NCBI GenBank assembly: GCA_946534105.1
Contig: CAMNCG010000016.1
Location: 1 to 34,216 of the forward strand
Reading direction: 5' to 3'
Origin: an uncultured Verrucomicrobiota bacterium
GTDB lineage: Bacteria; Verrucomicrobiota; Kiritimatiellia; RFP12; UBA3636
Length of the DNA: 34,216 nucleotides
Both the position numbers and the translations under genes were made by a program. Position 1 is the stretch's first letter. Each line of letters opens with the position of its first letter. The notes under the pieces are model-generated. The model made no database searches and was not told the origin of the DNA. It saw only the letters and a list, made by a program, of their open reading frames with translations. Shown piece after piece: positions 19,521 through 27,200 of this stretch.

Positions 19521-21248
19521 ATGACGATAGGCGAAACTCTGCGCGCCGCCCGCGAGGCGAAAGGCTTTTCCGTCCAGGACGTCGTCACCGCCACGCGCAT
19601 GACCGCGCGTCAGGTGACGGACATGGAGGCGGACGATTTTTCTTCGTTCGCGTATCCGTTCTACGCCAAGGTCTTCCTGCGCCAGTTCGCGCGCGCCGTC
19701 GGGCTCGATCCCGCGCCGATTGTCGCCCGCTGGGCCGCCGAATCCGGCTCCCTGGAGCCTTCGTCCGGTCACGCTCCGATCGTGCCTCTCGAAACGATCG
19801 ACGAGGAGAGCGGCGGTCTTCGGGTCGTGAAGCCGGAGGTGCCGTCCGAGTCGAAGATTTCCTCCGGCGAGGCGGTTCGCTCCGATCGCCGTTCCGACCG
19901 TCCCGAGAAGCGCGTGGCCCCGCTTCCCGAACCCCCGCCGAAGGAGGATTCCCCGCGTCCCGAAAAGCGTGCCGCGGCCAGCGACCCTCTGATCGCCGCC
20001 GCGGCCGCCACGCAGGCCGACGTGTTCGCTTCGCCGCTTTCCGCACCCTCCGCTCCGGCCCGTCCCCTTCCCGCGGCGGGCGCCGCCGCCGCGGATTCCG
20101 GCGCTCCGCTTCCCGTGAAGCGCGTCGCCGAGGTGCATCCTGGCGATGTCGCTCCGGAGCCGATTTCCCTCCGTGCGCCGGAAGCCGCGGTTGCCCGCGA
20201 AATCCGCCCCGTGCGCGACCTTCCGCCCGTGGTGAAAAAGCTTCCGGTCGATCCGGAGGAGGATCCCGTCCCGGTCTCTTCTTCCGTCCCCGCCACCGTC
20301 CCGGATTTCATCGAAACGTCCACGCCGGCCTTCGTGTTCCCCGGCGCCGCCCCCGTTCCGGCTCCGGAGTCTGATGCCATCCCGGCGCCCGTCCCGGAGG
20401 CTCCCGTCGCGCCTCCGGCGCCTTCGGCGCCCGTACCGGAGGTTCCCGTTGCGCCTCCGCCGCCTCCGGCGCCCGTCCCGAAGGCTCCCGTCGCGCCTCC
20501 GCCGCCTTCGCCGCCCGTCCCGGAGGCTCCCGTCGCGCCTCCGCCGCCTTCGCCGCCCGAAGCCGATCTTCCTCTCTTTTCGCTTCAGTCCGAGCCTGCG
20601 CCCTCGCCTGTTCGGGCGGTTCCTTCCGTCGCTTCGGTTCCTGTCGCTCCCTCGCTTCCCTCTCCCCCCGTGGCACCCGTCGAGGAGGACGATTCGCCGT
20701 TTGGCAATCGCCCGGCGCGTCGCACACCCCTGACGAGCCTTGTCGGCCTGGCCTCCTCCGTCGCGTCCGTTTTCCGCCGTCGCAAGCCGACCGGCGGCAT
20801 GGGCGAACCGTTCGGTGGCGCCGACCTTCTTTCCGACATCGATTCGCCGCCGCGCCGGTTTCCGCTTCCATCCCGTCCCGTCGCCCTTGCCGGCGGTGCC
20901 GTCGTGGTGGTTCTTGCCATCGCCGGGCTCCTTTTTTCCGGTCCCGGCGATTCCGGCCCCACGCCGCCTCCCGTCGATTCCGACATCGAGGAGGAAGAGT
21001 CCCTCTCTCCCTCTCCCGTCCTTTCCCCCGCGCCTGCCCAGGCGGACCCTTCCGTCCCTGTCGCGCCTGCGCCCGCGCCTGTCCCCGAGCCCACCCAGGC
21101 GTCTGTGCCAGCGCCCACCCAGGCGCCTGCCCCCGCGCCCACGGCGGCGGTCCCTTCCGTCCCTTCTGTCCCTTCGGTCCCTGTCGCGCCCGCGCCCCCC
21201 GCGCAGCCCACGCCGCTTCTGCCGCCGCCGCGTTTGTTTGCGAGGTAG
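19521..21248 (+). CDS. RodZ-like protein: N-terminal HTH, long Pro/Ala linker, single TM, short Pro-rich tail
   Basis: MTIGETLRAAREAKGFSVQDVVTATRMTARQVTDMEADDFSSFAYPFYAKVFLRQFARAVGLD (RodZ-type HTH_25); TM VALAGGAVVVVLAIAGLLF. Confidence 0.8.
   Translation: MTIGETLRAAREAKGFSVQDVVTATRMTARQVTDMEADDFSSFAYPFYAKVFLRQFARAVGLDPAPIVARWAAESGSLEPSSGHAPIVPLETIDEESGGLRVVKPEVPSESKISSGEAVRSDRRSDRPEKRVAPLPEPPPKEDSPRPEKRAAASDPLIAAAAATQADVFASPLSAPSAPARPLPAAGAAAADSGAPLPVKRVAEVHPGDVAPEPISLRAPEAAVAREIRPVRDLPPVVKKLPVDPEEDPVPVSSSVPATVPDFIETSTPAFVFPGAAPVPAPESDAIPAPVPEAPVAPPAPSAPVPEVPVAPPPPPAPVPKAPVAPPPPSPPVPEAPVAPPPPSPPEADLPLFSLQSEPAPSPVRAVPSVASVPVAPSLPSPPVAPVEEDDSPFGNRPARRTPLTSLVGLASSVASVFRRRKPTGGMGEPFGGADLLSDIDSPPRRFPLPSRPVALAGGAVVVVLAIAGLLFSGPGDSGPTPPPVDSDIEEEESLSPSPVLSPAPAQADPSVPVAPAPAPVPEPTQASVPAPTQAPAPAPTAAVPSVPSVPSVPVAPAPPAQPTPLLPPPRLFAR
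20388..20555 (+). repeat. Four tandem copies of a 42-bp in-frame repeat (14 aa, PVPEAPVAPPAPSA-like)
   Basis: cccgtcccggaggctcccgtcgcgcctccgccgccttcgccg and variants, 4 x 42 = 168 bp. Confidence 0.9.
20613..20655 (+). repeat. AVPSVASVPVAP-type repeat copy in the rodZ-like gene
   Basis: cgggcggttccttccgtcgcttcggttcctgtcgctccctcg. Confidence 0.6.
21136..21198 (+). repeat. AVPSVPSVPSVPVAP-type repeat copy in the rodZ-like gene
   Basis: gcgcccacggcggcggtcccttccgtcccttctgtcccttcggtccctgtcgcgcccgcgcc. Confidence 0.8.
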
Positions 21249-21251
21249 TCC

Positions 21252-21836
21252 ATGTCCGGAAAGACGGTCGAACTTTCGCTTCCGCTTTCGGAGAGCGCCG
21301 TGCGCGCGCTCCGCGTCGGCGATTCGGTGGCGCTCGCGGGTCTCGTCCACACCGGGCGGGACCGGTTCCACAAGCACCTTGCCGAAGGCCATCCGTCGCC
21401 GGTCGATCTCCGGGGCGGCGCGCTTTACCACTGCGGCCCGGTCGTCGTGAAAGGGGCCGACGGCGCATGGCGCGTCGTCGCCGCCGGTCCGACCACCTCC
21501 TCGCGCGAGGAGCCGTACATGGCGGGCATCATCCGCCGGGAGGGCCTTCGGGCCGTGATCGGCAAGGGCGGCATGGGCGCGGAGACGGTCCGCGCCTGCC
21601 GGGAATGCGGCTGCGTCTACCTCCAGGCCGTCGGCGGCGCCGCCGCGCTTCTCGCCCGGTGCATCGAGCGCGTGGAAAGCGTGCATTTCCTCGACGAATT
21701 CGGCGCGACGGAAGCCTGCTGGTCGCTCGCCGTGCGCAGGCTTCCGGCGATCGTCGGCATCGACGCCACCGGGCGTTCGCTTTTCGACGAAGTGCGCGCC
21801 TCTTCGCGCGCCGTGCTCGACGGCCTTCTCGGATGA
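21252..21836 (+). CDS. Fumarate/tartrate dehydratase class I beta-subunit-like protein
   Basis: LRVGDSVALAGLVHTGRDRFHKHL, GALYHCGPVVV, AAGPTTSSREEPYMAGIIRREGLRAVIGKGGMG, LDEFGATEACWSLAV. Confidence 0.88.
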   Translation: MSGKTVELSLPLSESAVRALRVGDSVALAGLVHTGRDRFHKHLAEGHPSPVDLRGGALYHCGPVVVKGADGAWRVVAAGPTTSSREEPYMAGIIRREGLRAVIGKGGMGAETVRACRECGCVYLQAVGGAAALLARCIERVESVHFLDEFGATEACWSLAVRRLPAIVGIDATGRSLFDEVRASSRAVLDGLLG

Positions 21837-23413
21837 AGGCTCGGAACGCCTTTCTCGCCGCCATGGCGCTGGCGCTCGGGCTGCCGCTTCTCGGCTGGAC
21901 CGGGCTCCGCGGCTTCGTCGGGGTCCACGGGTTCGACACGCCCGACGTGAAACCGCGCTTCTCCGTCCGCAACGTTCTCTCCGGACGGTTCCGACGCGAT
22001 TTCGAAACGCACTGGGGCCACGTCTTTTTTGGACGCACCGAAATGCTCTTCGCCAAGAACGGGCTGTACGAACTGCTGAACGCCGGCCTTTTCCACTCCG
22101 GCTACGCCGGGCGGATCGTGCAGGGCAGGGGGGGGCAGCTCTTCGAAAAACCGTACGTCGACGTCGTGGTCGCCGAATCGCTTCCGGTCGAATCCGCCGT
22201 GTTGAAGAACCGGTCTTCCACCGCGCTGAAACGTCTGCAGGGCGCGATCGCCTCGCTCGGCCCGGACGCCCCGCGCGTCGCGTTCGTCCTCGCGCCGGGC
22301 AAAGCGTCGGTCTTCCGCGATTTTCTTCCGCGTCGCTACCGCCGCCTGCTTCGCCCCGGCGACGAACCATACGCCCTCTGGCGCGACCTCCTCGGCCACC
22401 TCGGCATCCCGTGCTTCGACGCTTCGCGAAGCCTTCCGCCCGGCGCGGACGGCCCCGCTTCGCCCGCTCTTTTTCCCTACACCGGCACCCACTGGACCGT
22501 GCACTGGGCCGCCCATGCCGCCTCGAACGCGCTCGCGCTCGCCGCGCCCGATCTGCCCCGTCCCGTCCCGCTCGCCCCGCGCCTCGTGCCGCACCGGCCC
22601 TTTACCCGCGACGACCGCGACATGGCCGGCCTCCTGAATCTTCCGTGGCCGTACCGCCGCTCTCCCGATCTCTATGCCCATCCGGTCTTTTCCCCTCCGG
22701 TTTTCCCCGCGCCCTCGGCGGCGGTCCCTTCCGTCTCTTCCGTCCCTTCGGTCCCCGTCGCGCCCCCGCCGCCTTCGTCCGCCCGCGTGCTCGTCTTCGG
22801 CGACAGTTTTTCCGTGCAGGTCCGCGACGCCCTCGTCGCCTCCGGCGCATACGCGCCGGAAAACGTGCGCCTCGTCTACAACGAGATTCCGTCCGCCGCG
22901 GCGTTCGCGCGCGCCCTGCGCGAAGCCGACGCGGCGCTCTTCGTGTACTCCTCGCCGTCGCTTGCGTCTTCGCGCGTCGCGACGACGGCCGACATCCTCG
23001 CCAACCACCTCCGCCCGGTCATGAAGCCCGGTCGGCGCTACGCGCTCGGCCGCTCGCCGTACCTCGGCGCCGGGGACTGGGGCGAGGAGGACGGCGGCCG
23101 CGTCGTCACGCTTGCTCCCGGCGCCACCGGTTCGCTCGTGCTTCCGGTCCCGGTTGCCGCGCTCCGCGCGGGCGCTTCGCCGGAACTTCTTCTCCACCTC
23201 GCCTCGGCGCCGGAGCGCGACCTTTCGCTCCGCGCCGAAATCGGAGGGGGGCGTTCCGTCGAGATCGCGGTGCCGGCCGGATCCGTCTCCGCGGTGCGGA
23301 TTCCCCTCGTCCGCCGCCACGCCCGGTCCGGTCCGGCGGTGCGGTATCCCGTGCTGTCCCTGCCTTCCTCCGCCGGAGCCCCCCTTCGCGTCGAGTCCGC
23401 GGAAATCCGCTGA
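21833..23413 (+). CDS. AlgX/SGNH-hydrolase-like exported or membrane-anchored protein
   Basis: N-terminal hydrophobic segment, FFGRTEMLFAKNGLYE, PDAPRVAFVLAPGKASVF, YTGTHWTVHWAAHAA, VLVFGDSFSVQV SGNH block; ATGA overlap with previous CDS. Confidence 0.7.
   Translation: MKARNAFLAAMALALGLPLLGWTGLRGFVGVHGFDTPDVKPRFSVRNVLSGRFRRDFETHWGHVFFGRTEMLFAKNGLYELLNAGLFHSGYAGRIVQGRGGQLFEKPYVDVVVAESLPVESAVLKNRSSTALKRLQGAIASLGPDAPRVAFVLAPGKASVFRDFLPRRYRRLLRPGDEPYALWRDLLGHLGIPCFDASRSLPPGADGPASPALFPYTGTHWTVHWAAHAASNALALAAPDLPRPVPLAPRLVPHRPFTRDDRDMAGLLNLPWPYRRSPDLYAHPVFSPPVFPAPSAAVPSVSSVPSVPVAPPPPSSARVLVFGDSFSVQVRDALVASGAYAPENVRLVYNEIPSAAAFARALREADAALFVYSSPSLASSRVATTADILANHLRPVMKPGRRYALGRSPYLGAGDWGEEDGGRVVTLAPGATGSLVLPVPVAALRAGASPELLLHLASAPERDLSLRAEIGGGRSVEIAVPAGSVSAVRIPLVRRHARSGPAVRYPVLSLPSSAGAPLRVESAEIR
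22709..22773 (+). repeat. AVPSVSSVPSVPVAP-type repeat copy in the AlgX-like gene
   Basis: gcgccctcggcggcggtcccttccgtctcttccgtcccttcggtccccgtcgcgcccccgccgcc. Confidence 0.8.
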
Positions 23414-23426
23414 CTTCTCCGGCAAA

Positions 23427-23463
23427 AAATTTCTGCGCGGCCCCCCGGAGGGAGGGTCGCGCA
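23427..23463 (-). terminator. Rho-independent terminator of rplU-rpmA (possibly bidirectional)
   Basis: Minus strand TGCGCGaCCCTCCCtccGGGGGGcCGCGCA then gaaATTTTTT. Confidence 0.65.
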
Positions 23464-23495
23464 AAAATCGGCGTTTCCGCTCGGGGCGGAGGCGG

Positions 23496-23744
23496 TCAGG
23501 CCTTGGCTTCGGCCGGGACGACCGAAACGACGCGCCCGTCCTTCTCGAACTTGACCGTGCCGGCGACGACCGTGAAAAGGGTGTCGTCGCCGCCGCGGCG
23601 CACGTTGGCGCCCGGGTGGAACTTGGTGCCGCGCTGGCGGACGAGGATTTCGCCGGCCTTGACGGCCTGGCCGCCGTAGCGCTTCACTCCGAGACGCTGG
23701 CCCGCGGATTCGCGGCCGTTGACTCCCTGGTGGCTCTTGGACAT
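23496..23744 (-). CDS. rpmA: 50S ribosomal protein L27
   Basis: [49 protein letters not shown]. Confidence 0.95.
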   Translation of the reverse strand: MSKSHQGVNGRESAGQRLGVKRYGGQAVKAGEILVRQRGTKFHPGANVRRGGDDTLFTVVAGTVKFEKDGRVVSVVPAEAKA

Positions 23745-23769
23745 TGTGTGGCTCGCTTTCTCTTGGGCG

Positions 23770-24081
23770 TTAGAGGGACTGGACCTTCACGACCGTGAGC
23801 TCCTGACGGTGCCCGACGGTGCGGGAATAGCCCTTGCGACGCTTCTTGTCGAAGCTGATCAGCTTTTCGCCGCGGACGTGGTCCACGACTTCGAGCGCGA
23901 CTTCGGCGCCTTCGACGTAGGGCTTGCCGATCTTGATGGCCGTGCCGTCCGAAACGGCGAGGACCTTCTGGATTTTGACGACGGCGCCCTTGTCCTCGGC
24001 GAGACGCTCGATTTCGAGCGTGTCCCCCGCCTGGACGCGATATTGCTTGCCGCCGGTTTCGATGACTGCGTATGCTTGCAT
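23770..24081 (-). CDS. rplU: 50S ribosomal protein L21
   Basis: [27 protein letters not shown] ... [24 protein letters not shown]; start set at MQAYAV. Confidence 0.95.
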   Translation of the reverse strand: MQAYAVIETGGKQYRVQAGDTLEIERLAEDKGAVVKIQKVLAVSDGTAIKIGKPYVEGAEVALEVVDHVRGEKLISFDKKRRKGYSRTVGHRQELTVVKVQSL

Positions 24082-24180
24082 TTCGAGGTGTTCCTCTGGT
24101 TGGATTCTTGTCGGGAATCGCGCGTGACGGCACCGGACGGCCGCCGCGCAGACACGCCGCATGGCGTGAAAACGGGCGGA

Positions 24181-24209
24181 ACACTACCAAAAAAAACGGC
24201 CGGAAGCAA
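24181..24209 (-). promoter_or_regulatory. Putative rplU promoter TTGCTT-N17-TAGTGT
   Basis: Minus strand TTGCTT-ccggccgttttttttgg-TAGTGT. Confidence 0.55.
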
Positions 24210-24233
24210 GAAAAAAAACGGGAGGCAGAGCCT

Positions 24234-24249
24234 CTTCTGCGTGCAGAAG
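24234..24249. promoter_or_regulatory. Perfect 16-bp palindrome, candidate operator
   Basis: CTTCTGC-GT-GCAGAAG in the rplU/RHS divergent intergenic region, at the -35 position for the RHS -10. Confidence 0.4.
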
Positions 24250-24263
24250 GCCATGATCGGGCG

Positions 24264-24269
24264 TATACT
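24264..24269 (+). promoter_or_regulatory. Putative -10 (TATACT) 7 nt upstream of the RHS ATG
   Basis: TATACT-TGCGTTC-ATG (24277). Confidence 0.45.
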
Positions 24270-24276
24270 TGCGTTC

Positions 24277-27200
24277 ATGAGACCCGCGACCGTCCTCGCG
24301 TCCTCCCTCGTGCTTGTTTCGATTTCCGCACTCGCCGATTCCCCGGTTCCGTCGCCGCGGGAAATGGCGGAGCGCCTGGAGAAAGCGCAGGTTTCCGGCA
24401 TCGGCGTCCTTCTGCCGGATCCGGACGCGGCGCTCACGAACGACGCCGGGCGGATTTCGCTTTCGGCTGCGGCCGGCGTCTGGCCGGCCGCGTTCCTTGC
24501 CGGAGTCGAAGAAGCCCCGGTTTCCCCCGACGGTCTTGTCGACGTCTTCGTCCGCACGGACGAAACGACCGGGATCTTCCTCTTCGAGGATGCCTCCGGC
24601 ACCCCGTTCTGGGCCGAAGCGCCGGACGATCCGGTCCCCGGAAACTGGATCGCCCCGTTCCGCCGCGCCTCGCCCGACCCTTCGCCCGACGATGCGCTCT
24701 ACGCCCCGCACCGCCTCGTCGATCGCTGGCGCGTCGAAACCGCCGCCGGCCCCTCCCGGTCCTTTGGCGGCTCCCCCGTCGCCGGTCCTTCGCCCGACGC
24801 CCTTCCGGGTCTCCGGTCGTCATCACCGACGTCCCCGCCGTCTTCGTTCGCGTTTTCGTCGTTTACCTTCGCTTCCAACGGGCTTTCCATGGACCTTGCC
24901 TGGCCCGTCGAAACCCTCTCCGCTTGGAACCGCGCCCTCGCGTTGGACGAACACGCGGTCCTCGACCTCTTCCACAAAAACCGCCTGGAAGAGCCCGCCT
25001 GGCGATGGCTCCTGCGCTCCACCGTCGCCGATCCCGCCTCCGGCGTCCATTCGATCCTCCTTTCGCGCGAAGACCTTCCCCTTCCACCGGACTTCCCCGA
25101 CGGCGCCACCGTCCCCGCCGCGACGCAAACGAACATCGTCCTCTCCCCCTTCGGTTTCCTCTACACGAACGTCGTCTGTCTCGCCACGACGAACGCGCCG
25201 CTCTCCGAGCCGCCGACGTCCTTCTTCCGCGCCGGAACGCTCCGCGACTCCGACATGGACGGCCTTTCCGACGCCTTCGAAACGCTGGTCCTCGGCTCGT
25301 CCCCCTCCCTTCGCGACACCGACGGCGACGGCCTCGTGGACGGCTCCGACCCGTCCCCCCTCGCCTCGGACCTCGATCCCGCGACCGGCGCGCTTGCCGA
25401 CCTTGACGGCGACTTGCTGCCTGACCTCTGGGAAATCTTCCGCTTCGGCGCCACCAACACCGTCCACGCCGCGACGAACCTCACCTCATCCGGTTTCACG
25501 GCCAACGCGGCCCTCGCTTCCGGCCTCGATCCCCTCGGCGGCGCGCCAGACACCGTGTCTCCCGCCCCCGCGCTGCAGGCGACCTTCGCCGCACCCGCCT
25601 TCCGCGTCGACGCGCCGCCCCCCGGGCAGATTCTCTGGGAGCGGACCTTCCCGATCGAGCGCCACGCCGGATGGGAGCAGTTCTACCTTTCCGCCCGTCC
25701 CGACCCCGCTTCCGACGAACCCTCCCCCCTCTCCTGGACGCTCGAAAACCTCGTTCTCGAATGGGAGGACGACAAAGGCGCCTCCGGCACGGCGTCCTTC
25801 CTTTCCTCCGCGTTCCGGCTCCCGCTTTCCTCCGATTCCCCGGCCGCTCTCACGCTTCGCCTCCGCGCCTCGTCCTCCGCCGCCGGCCCCGCCGTCTCGC
25901 CCCGCCCGCTGCATCTTCTGCGCTGGACGCCGGTTCCGGCGTTCGCCGGACTGCCGCAGACCACGACCTCGGCCGGCGCCGCCTTTTCCGTCCTCGTCCA
26001 AGGCGATTCCGTGCGCATCGCGCCCGACTTCGCCTCCGGCCACTGCCCCGGCGCGTTCGTCCTCGACGCGGCCTCGTCTTCGCCCCTTGCCGTCCCCCTG
26101 CCTCCGGGCGCCACGATGACGGTCGACGAGGACGGGTTCGTCGTTTCGGACCTCCCCGTCGGCGTCTACGAGTTTCCCGCCCCCTCCGCCGCGGCGGCGC
26201 CCGTTCTCCGTGCGCCCGCGCTCCGTACGGCGCCCGTCGTCCCCGGACCGCCCGTTCTCCTCGTCCTCGGCCCGCACCTCCGCTGGAACGGCGAGCACGG
26301 ATGCGACACCTTCGCCATGGGCCTCGAGGGACAGGTCCTCTCCTCCTATCCGCTCGACGCCGGCTGTCTCGCCGAATCCTTCAACACCGACGCAACGGGC
26401 CGGTTCGACTGCCTGGCGACGCCGGTCCTCGAACTCGGCGTCCCCGACGCCTACCTCGACCTCTTTTCCGACGAAATCGAAGTCGAGGAGCTCTCGCCGG
26501 AGGAATGCAACACCTTCCGGGCCACGGCCGCGCTGTCCTTCGCCGGAACGGAGATTTGGAGCGGGACGGCCGACCACTACTGTCCCGGCCCGTCCGCGTG
26601 CGAAAACCCGCTTTCCGGCGACGCCTGCGGATGCGAAACGTGCGTCTCCTGCGACGACCTCGATGGACCGTCCGTCTCCTCCTTCGCCTTCCGCATCGCG
26701 CTCGGCTCCCCGCGCGACGGACAGGTTTCCGGTTTCGTCTACGTCCGCTCCGAAACGTCGCTTCCCGATCTCGCGCCCGCCTTGTTCCTCGTCTTCGCCC
26801 GTGCCGACGCCACGGTTCTGGATGAGACTTCGCCGGACGGGACGCGCACCGTCGCCTGTCACGACCATCGCGGCCGCACCGTCGAAATCGCCCCCGTCCC
26901 GTCGGGCGTCCACCTCGACGTCCGCGACACGGCGACCGGCGACCTCCTCAACGCCTGGGACCTCCTCCGCGAGCCGGACGCCGTCCGCGTGACGAAGACG
27001 AGCAGGAGCGGCAGCCGGATGCTCGACAGGCGCTTCACCCTTTCCGGCGGCGAGTGGACCTCGGCGGACCTCGTCTCCGGCGCGTCCGAAAGCGTCCGAA
27101 TCGAAAACTTCATGGACGACCCCTGCGATCCGCGACACGTCGAGGACCGCACGGTCCGCGACGACGCCGGGACCATTCTCTCCCGCGAAGTGACCGTCCG

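Noticed and set aside
20388-20555. CRISPR-like array
   Set aside because: Contiguous 42-bp in-frame tandem repeats without spacers, within a coding linker.
15063-22370. 2,435-aa minus-strand ORF antisense to secY-ftsK-rodZ
   Set aside because: Antisense shadow of GC-rich coding sequence; low-complexity Arg/Gly/Asp composition, overlaps well-supported genes on the other strand.
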